Source: Chloroflexota bacterium
GTDB lineage: Bacteria > Chloroflexota > Anaerolineae > Aggregatilineales > Phototrophicaceae
NCBI GenBank assembly: GCA_023392115.1
Contig: JAEVZT010000091.1
Span: 1-11,006, forward strand
Reading direction: 5' to 3'
DNA length: 11,006 bases
Shown here: in pieces, positions 1 through 6,844 of the stretch
How positions within the stretch are numbered: position 1 is the stretch's first letter
Layout: each line of letters begins with the position of its first letter
The notes under the pieces: model-generated
Database searches by the model: none
What the model was told of the DNA's origin: nothing
Seen by the model: the letters and a program-made list of their open reading frames with translations, nothing else
Made by a program: the position numbers and the translations under genes

Positions 1-413
1 GGATCGCGCGGCAGCAGCAGCACGCAATCATCGCCGCCGGTCAAGTTCGACTGATCGATTCCGGCATTTGCGGAGACAAACCCGAGGCGGTGCTCGACTA
101 TCAGCACGTTAGGCGCGGCGCGCGAAATACGGCGCGTTTCGCCGAGGACGAGTTCGACGAGGCGCGCGTCTTTGCCCGTTTCTGCCGCTACCCGGAGCGC
201 CTCTTCCCCCGGCACGACATCGCTTAGACGGACAGTACGCCCCTCGGATTTCGAGACGATCTTCGACGTGACGACCAACGCGTCGCCGTCTTCGAGCGTC
301 AGACCGGCGCGTTCCAGCCCGTCGAGGATCAGGCGCACAAGGTCGTCACCCGGCTGCACAATCGGAATACCGGGCAGCGCGGTCATGTTGATACTGGGTG
401 CGTTCAAGCTCAA
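1..413 (-). CDS. cofE: Coenzyme F420-0:L-glutamate ligase (CofE), N-terminal part, cut by window edge
   Basis: Read on the minus strand, this frame is open to base 1 and gives about 137 residues of a CofE/FbiB-type ligase, which adds L-glutamate to F420-0 with GTP in the cytoplasm. Visible family signatures, numbered from the TTG start, are ALPGIP followed by PGDDL (about 12-25), SKIVSKSEGR (50-59), GKDARLVELVL (about 80-90), EHRLGF (107-112), NAGIDQSN (116-123) and LLPRD (133-137). The rest of the protein lies outside the window. The start is uncertain. A TTG at 413 makes a TTGA four-base overlap with the npdG stop and keeps the first beta strand before ALPGIP. The first ATG is at 386 and would remove that strand. 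Neither has a convincing ribosome site, so translation is probably coupled to npdG. Placement directly behind npdG supports an F420 role. Identity is firm; the start is not. Confidence 0.87.
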   Translation of the reverse strand, partial: MSLNAPSINMTALPGIPIVQPGDDLVRLILDGLERAGLTLEDGDALVVTSKIVSKSEGRTVRLSDVVPGEEALRVAAETGKDARLVELVLGETRRISRAAPNVLIVEHRLGFVSANAGIDQSNLTGGDDCVLLLPRD

Positions 414-1081
414 ATCCCGGTGATCCGTATGCCGCTGCCTTTCACGCCGTAGCGCTTGTTGATGTACAGCAGCACCGGCGTCAGCGCCTCAACCGCGACG
501 GCGTTCGCCAGCGGTCCGGCGTCGACGCCGCGCATGCCCGCCGCTTCGACGAGCTTCATCACTTCCGTTTTCGCCTCGTCGTCGTCGCTGCACACGAGCA
601 CATCACAGTCCACATGCGTGTTTGGATCGCTCAGTTTCGCTGAGCTGACGTTCTGGAACGCCGACACCAACCGCACGCCGTCGCCGAGCAGCGCTTGCGC
701 TTCAAGCCCGGCGGCTTTCCCTTCCGGCACGTAGACTGTCCGTACCTTTGGCGGAATCAGCGGCACGGTGACGTCGACGACGATTTTCCCTTGAATCTGA
801 TCGCTGACGCTCAGCAGCGTGTCCCTCTGCGCGCTGTACGGCACGCTGATAACGACGATATTCGCTTCGGCAGCGGCGCTGGCATTGTCCTTGCCGCTCA
901 AGTAGTCGCCGCCAAGCTGTTGATTCAACTCCCCGGCGCGCTGAGCGGCGCGTTCGGCATCGCGCGAACCGATGATCACGCGGTAACCATTGAGCGCCCA
1001 GCGCATCGCCAGCCCTGAACCTTCCTTACCCGTGCCGCCCAGAACCGCAATCGTCACCAAGATCGGATCGTTTTCTGCCAT
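410..1081 (-). CDS. npdG: NADPH-dependent F420 reductase (F420H2:NADP+ oxidoreductase, NpdG/Fno)
   Basis: This 223-residue cytoplasmic protein has the features of the NpdG/Fno family, which moves hydride between coenzyme F420 and NADP. The N-terminal Rossmann loop GGTGKEGSGLA is at residues 15-25. IIGSRDAERA follows (36-45), and its S39-R40 occupy the place where family members hold the NADP 2'-phosphate. Further signatures are SVPYSA, VVDVTVPL, SAFQNVSS, the DVLVCSDD strand near 160, and a C-terminal KGSGIRITGI that closely matches Fno tails. Length is normal for the family. The ATG at 1081 has a strong AGGAG five bases upstream. It lies 23 bases behind ssnA and its stop overlaps or nearly meets the cofE start, so the two F420 genes form a pair. 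Direction in vivo (making F420H2 or NADPH) cannot be read from sequence. Confidence 0.93.
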   Translation of the reverse strand: MAENDPILVTIAVLGGTGKEGSGLAMRWALNGYRVIIGSRDAERAAQRAGELNQQLGGDYLSGKDNASAAAEANIVVISVPYSAQRDTLLSVSDQIQGKIVVDVTVPLIPPKVRTVYVPEGKAAGLEAQALLGDGVRLVSAFQNVSSAKLSDPNTHVDCDVLVCSDDDEAKTEVMKLVEAAGMRGVDAGPLANAVAVEALTPVLLYINKRYGVKGSGIRITGI

Positions 1082-1104
1082 CGTGTCTCCTTGTCAGTGC
1101 GGCG

Positions 1105-2448
1105 TCAACTCTGTGCATAAGCGGCAAAGCGTTCCCACACCTGCGGCGCGAGGGCTCGTGCCTCTTCTGCGATCGATCGCTCATCAAGCGTCAGCAACTG
1201 GCGGTCGAGCATCAGGATGTTGCCATCGGCAATCGTCGTCGTCACCATTGACGCCTCGAATCCGAACAGGATGTGCCATGGCAAGTTACCGGGAGTCAGC
1301 GGCGTGAACGGGTGATAATCCACGAACATCATATCCGCCCGCGCACCCTCGATCAATTGTCCGATCGTATCCCCGGTGAAGAATCGTTCGACCAGCCGCG
1401 CGTTATTGAATACGGCAGCCCGCGCAATCTCCGCGCCGTTCGCGCGACGTGGATCGCGGTTGGCGGCTTTATGCAGGAAGTACGCCGCTTTCCAGTCCGC
1501 CCACATGTTGTTGCTGAAGCCGTCATTGCCCAAACACAACTTGATCCCCTCAGCCGCCATCGTGTCGAATGCCATCGCGCCGACGGCGTTGTTCATATTC
1601 GAGCGCGGCTGGTGACTCACCCACGTCCCGCTGTCACGCAGAATCGCCCGTTCGCGCTCGTCGACGTGAACGCAGTGCGCGGCGATCGTCTTGTCGCCGA
1701 GCATGCCGAATTCGTTCAAGCGATCGATGACGCGCTTGCCGTATTTCGCTAGGCTGTCGTCCTCGTCGGCTTCATGCTCGGCGACGTGTATGTGGAAACC
1801 CTCGCCGTCGGGGTTCGCGTCGACACATTTCCGCAGCGTCTCATCGCTCAAGCTCAGGCTGGCGTGCAGTCCAAATGTCCCGCGCACGCGCGCGTGTGAC
1901 TTGCTGTCGTTGATGAATCGCACGTTCTCGGCGATTCCCGCTTCGGCTTTCTCCTGCCCGTCACGGTCGGTGACTTCATAACACAGCACCGCCCGCAGGC
2001 CGGCTTGATCGACCGCATCGGCGATCGCATCAAGGCTGCCGTCGATGAAGTTCGGACTGGCGTGGTGGTCGATCAGCGTCGTCGTCCCGTGCTTGATCGC
2101 ATCGACCAAACAGACGAGCGCGCTCATTCTGACGCTGTCCTCGTCGAGCGCCTTGTCGAGATTCCACCACAGCCGCGACAGGATTTCGGGGAAGTCTTTC
2201 GGCGCGTCGCCGGGAATCGCCAGCCCGCGCGAGTAAGCGCCGTAAAAATGGGTGTGCGCGCAAATATTCCCCGGCATAACAAGCTGACCGCGTGCGTCGA
2301 TCCGCTCCGCTTCAGGGTAACGCTCTATCAGGTCGCGCGTGCGCCCGATCGCGCCGATCACACCGTCCTCGATGTAGACGGCGTGATCGGTCAAAATGCC
2401 CTGCTCCGCCGTCCATGTCACCAGTGTTGCGTTCGTAATCAACATCAC
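1105..2448 (-). CDS. ssnA: SsnA-type putative aminohydrolase (amidohydrolase superfamily)
   Basis: About 446 residues, matching SsnA across its length, a member of the ATZ/TRZ-type metal-dependent amidohydrolases (cytosine deaminase, chlorohydrolase and guanine deaminase relatives). Metal and catalytic positions are all present: H65-T-H67 after the VMPG motif, H221 and E224 in FHIHVAEHE, H258 in AAHCVH, and D309 in LGNDGFSNNMW. SsnA-specific blocks include LWWNLDKALDED (93-104) and the GTTTLIDHHASP stretch (121-132). The substrate is not firmly known; in E. coli and clostridia ssnA sits with ygeW, ygeX, ygeY and related genes tied to anaerobic purine breakdown. The frame opens with GTG at 2448, inside the previous stop codon, followed at once by ATG at 2445. 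The ATG is the likelier start. Complete and apparently intact. Confidence 0.93.
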   Translation of the reverse strand: MMLITNATLVTWTAEQGILTDHAVYIEDGVIGAIGRTRDLIERYPEAERIDARGQLVMPGNICAHTHFYGAYSRGLAIPGDAPKDFPEILSRLWWNLDKALDEDSVRMSALVCLVDAIKHGTTTLIDHHASPNFIDGSLDAIADAVDQAGLRAVLCYEVTDRDGQEKAEAGIAENVRFINDSKSHARVRGTFGLHASLSLSDETLRKCVDANPDGEGFHIHVAEHEADEDDSLAKYGKRVIDRLNEFGMLGDKTIAAHCVHVDERERAILRDSGTWVSHQPRSNMNNAVGAMAFDTMAAEGIKLCLGNDGFSNNMWADWKAAYFLHKAANRDPRRANGAEIARAAVFNNARLVERFFTGDTIGQLIEGARADMMFVDYHPFTPLTPGNLPWHILFGFEASMVTTTIADGNILMLDRQLLTLDERSIAEEARALAPQVWERFAAYAQS

Positions 2449-2936
2449 TATTTTCTCTCAGTTTTCTTCAGGCGAACCGGCTGTGCCCGCCGATCGTGAA
2501 GCGCGTAATGCGCGCGGTCGACGAATGCGCTGTCAATGCTGTACAGCTCGGCGACAGTCCGCGCGACGGTGAAGCGATCCCATGTCGTATAGATAAAACT
2601 CACCGGACGCCGCGTCAGGTTACGGATCGGCGGCGCTTTCGATTGAAGCTCCCCAAGCGCCACCCGGTAGTACACCTGATCGGCACGCGCGTGCGTCATG
2701 TCGGGGATCAGGTCGCGCCGGTATGCCAGTTCCAAACCGCGCACCTGCGCGTAGAATGGAATTGATCCACTCAAATCCTTGAACACGCCTCCACTCAAGA
2801 AAAATGCCAAGTAGTCCGCCTCAACGCCACCCGGCATTTGCGTCAGCGGGATGCGATACCAGCGCGCATCCCGCGCGAAGACGAGATCGCGTTTGGCTTT
2901 GATGACCCCGACAAGCACGCGATCTTCGGGATACAT
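2448..2936 (-). CDS. Conserved hypothetical protein with RWYRIP motif
   Basis: A 162-residue soluble-looking protein that I cannot assign to a function. It has no signal peptide or membrane segment. It opens with MYPEDRVLVGVIKAKRDL, then ARWYRIPL (residues 25-32), a hydrophobic EADYLAFFL stretch, a tyrosine-rich FYAQVRGLELAYRRDL block, YYRVALGEL, and a central FIYTTWDRFTVARTVAELYS. The tail is basic. From memory, proteins with this opening and the TTWDRF block occur in Chloroflexota and a few other phyla as hypotheticals, but I cannot search to confirm this. The strand-rich first half suggests a compact nucleic-acid or nuclease-associated fold, which is only a guess. It starts 3 bases after the upstream PLP gene and ends against ssnA, so it is cotranscribed with catabolic genes. 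No ribosome site is evident, which suggests coupled translation. Confidence 0.8.
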   Translation of the reverse strand: MYPEDRVLVGVIKAKRDLVFARDARWYRIPLTQMPGGVEADYLAFFLSGGVFKDLSGSIPFYAQVRGLELAYRRDLIPDMTHARADQVYYRVALGELQSKAPPIRNLTRRPVSFIYTTWDRFTVARTVAELYSIDSAFVDRAHYALHDRRAQPVRLKKTERK

Positions 2937-2939
2937 TGG

Positions 2940-4328
2940 CTATGCCATTTGCGTTTCCCGCAGCGCCACTAACCGCTCATCGATCTCCGCCACCATGCGT
3001 TGGTGCGCTTCCCACCACGCCGGGTCGCGCTGCGCGTCAAGTTCCTCCACCGTTTTACCCTGCTGCTCAACCCACGTGTAGTACTTCAGGTTGTGCCAGC
3101 GCTGCCGAGCTTCCATCGTCCCGAACTGCACCCAGTCGGTACGCATGCCGTGAAAAATGCCTTCCATCCGCCCGACGACTGCCGCCTCGTCGAGCGCGCC
3201 GTAAGCTTCCGCCATGTCGCGCATGACCGAATGATAACGGTCGAGAGCGTCGGTCGCTACCGTCACGATCACATCGCCCTTGCCAAGTCCGTAGGCTTTC
3301 GCCGTCTTGATCGAGCCGAGGATGTTGCAGATGCGGCTGATTCCGAACAGCGGGCTGAGCTGTTCGTCAACCGTCTGATCGATGCCGTAACGCTTGACGA
3401 GTGTCTCGCACCCGACGGGTTCGGCGAACACCTGCAAGCCCTTCTTGCACTCGATGTCGTCGATGCACATCATCGCATCCATGTTGAGGACGTTGTGAAC
3501 CCACGTCACGTGCTTGTCGCCTATACCCTGAATATCGTGTGTGCCGTAGCCGTTGTTGTACAGCGTCGGGCACTGCGTCGGCTCAAGCCCGATAATCTTG
3601 CAGTCGTTCCACACCTGCTTCAGCCGATCGCCGGCGGCGATCGTTCCCCCGCTGCCCATCGCCGACACGAACGCCGCGACCCTGCCGTTGCCGATCCCGC
3701 GCTCGTGAAGTTCCGCCGCCAGCTCGACGACCGTGTTGCCGGTCACGTGATAGTGGAAGCGGTAGTTGCCCATCACTTCGAACTGGTTCAAAATGCGGAT
3801 GTTCGGGTCGCTGGCGCGCAGGCGATGCGTCTCGTCGTAGATCTCTTTGACGTTGCTCTCCGACCCATACGTCTTGATCACGCTCGCGCCGTAGCTGGCG
3901 ATGCGCTCGAAGCGTTCGCGGCTCATGCCTTCCGGCAGGACGACGAGGCTCTTGCAACCCATCCGCCCGCCAACCCACGCGCCGCCGATGCCGTAGTTTC
4001 CGGTCGAGGGCCACACGAGCGTATGCACCGCCGGGTCGACTTCGCCGAACAGCTCTTTTTCGAGCAGGACAGAATACGCCGCGCCAACCTTATGGCTGCC
4101 CGACGGATACTCTCTGCCGTAAATAACGACGATCTCGGCGTCGATCCCAGTCAGCTCTTTCGGCAGGACGACATGATAGACCTCGTCATTCTCGTCACGC
4201 CATGTAATATTGAACAGGTTGATCGGGTCGAGTGGATCGTTCTTCTTCGCGGCGATCGCCTTCTGGCGGATGTGCGGCGCTATCTTGTGGGGGTGAAGCA
4301 TTTCCTCAAAGGTTGGACCGGTAATCAC
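2940..4328 (-). CDS. PLP-dependent fold-type-II enzyme (cysteine synthase/ammonia-lyase superfamily)
   Basis: A 462-residue member of the fold-type-II PLP enzymes, which carry out beta-elimination or replacement on amino acids. K80 in YPSGSHKVGAAYS is the expected Schiff-base lysine. STGNYG (108-113) is the substrate or carboxylate loop, and SAMGSGGT (222-229) is the phosphate-binding glycine loop. TGNTVVELAAE and TVATDALDRYHSV fit the same fold. The last 80 or so residues form a Trp-rich C-terminal extension not needed for the core. It does not look like E. coli YgeX, whose lysine lies in a NAFKMLGG-type context, so I do not call it diaminopropionate ammonia-lyase by sequence. Its place in a yge/ssnA-type cluster makes a diamino acid or other purine-derived amino acid a reasonable substrate guess. 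The GTG start at 4328 is 2 bases after the preceding stop, with GGAG 11 bases upstream. Superfamily certain, reaction unknown. Confidence 0.88.
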   Translation of the reverse strand: MITGPTFEEMLHPHKIAPHIRQKAIAAKKNDPLDPINLFNITWRDENDEVYHVVLPKELTGIDAEIVVIYGREYPSGSHKVGAAYSVLLEKELFGEVDPAVHTLVWPSTGNYGIGGAWVGGRMGCKSLVVLPEGMSRERFERIASYGASVIKTYGSESNVKEIYDETHRLRASDPNIRILNQFEVMGNYRFHYHVTGNTVVELAAELHERGIGNGRVAAFVSAMGSGGTIAAGDRLKQVWNDCKIIGLEPTQCPTLYNNGYGTHDIQGIGDKHVTWVHNVLNMDAMMCIDDIECKKGLQVFAEPVGCETLVKRYGIDQTVDEQLSPLFGISRICNILGSIKTAKAYGLGKGDVIVTVATDALDRYHSVMRDMAEAYGALDEAAVVGRMEGIFHGMRTDWVQFGTMEARQRWHNLKYYTWVEQQGKTVEELDAQRDPAWWEAHQRMVAEIDERLVALRETQMA

Positions 4329-4330
4329 GG

Positions 4331-4576
4331 CTATTCATTCTCCAATTCATCATCTGAAAGCAATTTCTGTTCGAGCGCGCGCATCTCGTTGAACAGTTCG
4401 TCCCGCTGGCGCGCAAGATCGCGGTAATGGGCGAGCGCATCCGGCGGCAGCTTCTCGCTCGTGCCGCCGTGTGACATCAGCAGCGTGTCAATTTCCTCGT
4501 CAAGCGCCTCGTACAGCAAGACGATCTTGCGGTACGTCTGCACCTGCTGCAGCACATCGCTGTCGTTGTCTCCCAT
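4331..4576 (-). CDS. Small acidic coiled-coil protein of unknown function
   Basis: An 81-residue, charged, cytoplasmic protein that I do not recognise. The sequence is nearly all helix-forming: VLQQVQTYRKIVLLYEALDEEIDTLL, a short GGTSEKLPPDA turn, then HYRDLARQRDELFNEMRALEQKLL and an acidic tail. The spacing of Leu, Ile and Met suggests two antiparallel helices or a coiled coil, as in small scaffold or subunit proteins. It has no cysteines, so metal binding is unlikely. The frame begins GTG-ATG (4579, 4576). I take the ATG because AGGT lies 4 bases before it. It fits tightly between the glycosyltransferase stop (6 bases away) and the GTG of the PLP gene (2 bases away). Conserved spacing and a plausible protein composition make it a real gene; function is open. 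Confidence 0.75.
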   Translation of the reverse strand: MGDNDSDVLQQVQTYRKIVLLYEALDEEIDTLLMSHGGTSEKLPPDALAHYRDLARQRDELFNEMRALEQKLLSDDELENE

Positions 4577-4582
4577 CACGAC

Positions 4583-5587
4583 CTATTCCTTCCGCATTTC
4601 TCGTTCCGGCACAGGTTCAGACAGCGGCAGCGGATCGGACGAGTCCCGCTCGAAACCGCGCCGCGACGCCACAACGTACAGTGGTCGGTTGCGAACCTCA
4701 TCATACGTCCGCGCGACGTACTGCCCCAGAATGAACAGGAAGAACAACTGGAACGAACTCATGAGCAGCAGCAGGATGATCGTCGTCGCCTGCCCGCCCA
4801 AGAACTCAACGCCCATTGACAGGCGCAAGATCGCCACGACAGGGATCGCCAGCAGCGCCAGCACGCCGAGTACGAGGCTGACGTAAACCATCACCTGAAG
4901 CGGGAAATACGAGAACCCCGTGATCGCGTCGAGCGCGAAGCGGAGCATTTTGCGGAAGGGGTATTTCGTCTCGCCGGAGTGACGCGCCTCGCGGACATAT
5001 TTCACGCCGGTCTGCTTGAAGCCTACCCAGCTCGTCATGCCGCGAATGAAACGGTTGTGCTCGCGCATCGCCTTCATCACGTCGACGACCTTGCGATCCA
5101 TCAAGCGGAAATCGCCGGTATCGAGCGGGATGTCGACGTCGGTGATCCGGTAGATCAGGCGGTAGAACAGCTTCGCCGTGAACAGCTTGAACCAGCTTTC
5201 ACCCTTGCGATGCTCGCGCACGGCGTAAACGACCTCGAAGCCCGCGTTCCAGCGCTCGATCATCTCGTGGATCAACTCGGGCGGGTCTTGCAGGTCGGCG
5301 TCGATCAGCACAACAGCATCGCCCGCGGCGTGATCCATGCCAGCTGTTACCGCCGTTTGATGCCCGAAATTGCGTGCAAAGTGAATCACCTTGACGCGAT
5401 CGTCGCGCAGCGCGAGGTCGTCCATCATTTCAGGCGAGCGATCGCGGCTGCCATCATTCACGAGGACGAGTTCCCACGTCCCGCCGGACGCATCCATCAC
5501 TTGCGTGATGCGCTCGTACAGCAGCGCGATGTTGCCTTCTTCGTTGTAAATCGGCGCGACAATCGAAAAACGCGGTCTGCTTTCCAT
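4583..5587 (-). CDS. GT2 family glycosyltransferase, DPM1/ArnC/GtrB type, with two C-terminal membrane helices
   Basis: A 334-residue membrane-anchored glycosyltransferase that probably moves a sugar from a nucleotide donor to polyprenyl phosphate on the cytoplasmic face. The GT-A domain opens with FSIVAPIYNEEGNI (7-20). It has LVNDGSRDRS (42-51), HFARNFGHQTAVTAGMDHA (69-87) and the D96-A-D98 metal site running into DLQDPPE (98-104). TGDFRLMDRKV (157-167) and the SGETKYPFRKM block (204-214) are typical of DPM1-like enzymes. Two hydrophobic helices follow at about 229-255 and 267-289, then a basic tail. The start is the ATG at 5587, 5 bases after the threonine-synthase-like stop, with AGGA just before it. 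The frame stays open far upstream, but that part lies inside the previous gene. Its presence in an amino acid/purine operon is odd; cotranscription may be incidental. Confidence 0.92.
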   Translation of the reverse strand: MESRPRFSIVAPIYNEEGNIALLYERITQVMDASGGTWELVLVNDGSRDRSPEMMDDLALRDDRVKVIHFARNFGHQTAVTAGMDHAAGDAVVLIDADLQDPPELIHEMIERWNAGFEVVYAVREHRKGESWFKLFTAKLFYRLIYRITDVDIPLDTGDFRLMDRKVVDVMKAMREHNRFIRGMTSWVGFKQTGVKYVREARHSGETKYPFRKMLRFALDAITGFSYFPLQVMVYVSLVLGVLALLAIPVVAILRLSMGVEFLGGQATTIILLLLMSSFQLFFLFILGQYVARTYDEVRNRPLYVVASRRGFERDSSDPLPLSEPVPEREMRKE

Positions 5588-5592
5588 CGTCC

Positions 5593-6840
5593 TCAAGCCA
5601 TCTGCAAAGCGCGTCGAACAGAGTCCACATCGGGCGCGACGCGCACGCCGCCGGAAACCGACTGCTGGGCGCGTTTGATGTCTTTCAAGCCGTTGCCGGT
5701 CAAAAGCAGCGTGATGCGCTCGTCGGGTCGTATCATCCCTAATTCTACCGCACGTTTTGCCCCTGCGTAAACGGCGGCTGCCGCCGGTTCGGCGAACACG
5801 CCTGTCAAGCGTGCAAGCTGCGGAATGGCGGCGACGATCGCGGCGTCGGGCACGGCGACGAACGCGCCATTGGTTTCGCGCACCGCCCGCAGCGCCTTCG
5901 ACCGGTCGCGCGGCAGCCCCGCGGAAATGCTGTCGGCGACGGTCTGCGCGTCGACCGGCTGCATATCGCGGGCGCTCGCCCCCGCCTGCCACGCGCTGAC
6001 AAGCGGCGAACTGCCTTCTGCTTGTACACCGATCAGGCGCGGAATCCGCTGTATCCAGCCGAGCTGATACAAGTCCCAGAAGCCCTTGTGTACCCCGGCG
6101 ATAATGTTGCCGTCGCCGACGCTGACGACCACCGTGTCGGGCACATCCCAACCCGACTGCTCGGCGATTTCGTAGGCGACCGTCTTCTTGCCTTCCGCCG
6201 TGTAGGGATTCATGCCTGTGTTGCGGCAGTACCAGCCCTCGCGCAGGCACATCTCGCTGCACAGGTCGAACGCGACATCGTACGACGCTTCGACAAGCAC
6301 GACCATCGCCCCGTAGACGAGAAGCTGGGCGATCTTGGCTTCGGGCGCAGCAGCCGGGACGAAGATGATCGTCCGTATCGGCGCGTTCTGCACCGACGCG
6401 GCGTTGCCCGCCAGCGCTGCCGCCGCGTTGCCGGTCGACGCCGTGCTGACGACCTCGATTCCAGCATCAACCGCCCGCGCGACGATCAGGGCGCTGGCGC
6501 GGTCTTTGAGCGATCCTGTCGGGTTCTGCCCATCATCCTTGACCCACGCCTCGCGCACGCCGAGATCGGCGGACAGGCGCGGCGCGTGAAACGTCGGTGT
6601 CCAGCCGACGCGCAGCGGCGGGACAACCGCGTCCGCGCTGATCGGTAGCAGATCGCGGTAGCGCCACATCGACCCGATCGTGCGCGGCGCGTCACGGTCG
6701 AGTTCTTCCTTCAGTTTTTCGTAGTCGTAGAGTATATCGAGCGTGCCGACAGCGCCGCACACCGGACAGGTGTACTGGACGGCGTCGGGGGCGTATTCGC
6801 GCGCGCACACGCTGCATCGAAGTTTCTGTACCTGTGCCAT
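5593..6840 (-). CDS. Threonine synthase-like PLP enzyme with N-terminal zinc ribbon
   Basis: A 415-residue fold-type-II PLP enzyme of the threonine synthase family. A rubredoxin-like zinc ribbon opens it (C9-x2-C12 and C25-x2-C28). The catalytic core carries K112 in NPTGSLKDRAS, the phosphate-side loop STGNAAAAL (135-143), and the later VSVGDGNIIAGVHKGF and LLLTGNGLKD blocks. True threonine synthase converts O-phosphohomoserine to threonine; the usual motif is GSFKDRG, and here the lysine context is GSLKDRA. That change, and the surroundings (carbamate kinase, SsnA, YgeW/YgeY), make a related lyase role in the catabolic cluster as likely as threonine synthesis. ATG 6840 lies 4 bases after the carbamate kinase stop, with a purine-rich GGGGTAGG ahead of it. 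Family assignment firm, reaction uncertain. Complete, with no missing core motif. Confidence 0.88.
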   Translation of the reverse strand: MAQVQKLRCSVCAREYAPDAVQYTCPVCGAVGTLDILYDYEKLKEELDRDAPRTIGSMWRYRDLLPISADAVVPPLRVGWTPTFHAPRLSADLGVREAWVKDDGQNPTGSLKDRASALIVARAVDAGIEVVSTASTGNAAAALAGNAASVQNAPIRTIIFVPAAAPEAKIAQLLVYGAMVVLVEASYDVAFDLCSEMCLREGWYCRNTGMNPYTAEGKKTVAYEIAEQSGWDVPDTVVVSVGDGNIIAGVHKGFWDLYQLGWIQRIPRLIGVQAEGSSPLVSAWQAGASARDMQPVDAQTVADSISAGLPRDRSKALRAVRETNGAFVAVPDAAIVAAIPQLARLTGVFAEPAAAAVYAGAKRAVELGMIRPDERITLLLTGNGLKDIKRAQQSVSGGVRVAPDVDSVRRALQMA

Positions 6841-6844
6841 GTGC

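Noticed and set aside
2940..4328. Calling the PLP enzyme YgeX/diaminopropionate ammonia-lyase
   Set aside because: The lysine region and surrounding motifs differ from YgeX. Context alone does not justify the name.
3000..4427. 475-residue plus-strand open frame opposite the PLP enzyme gene
   Set aside because: It is His/Arg/Val-rich with no recognisable motif and mirrors the codons of a clear PLP enzyme. A typical antisense shadow in high-GC DNA.
5588..6262. Upstream extension of the glycosyltransferase frame to give a 559-residue protein
   Set aside because: The extra 225 residues are Arg-rich with no domain and lie wholly inside the threonine-synthase-like gene. The GT2 domain starts naturally at the ATG at 5587.
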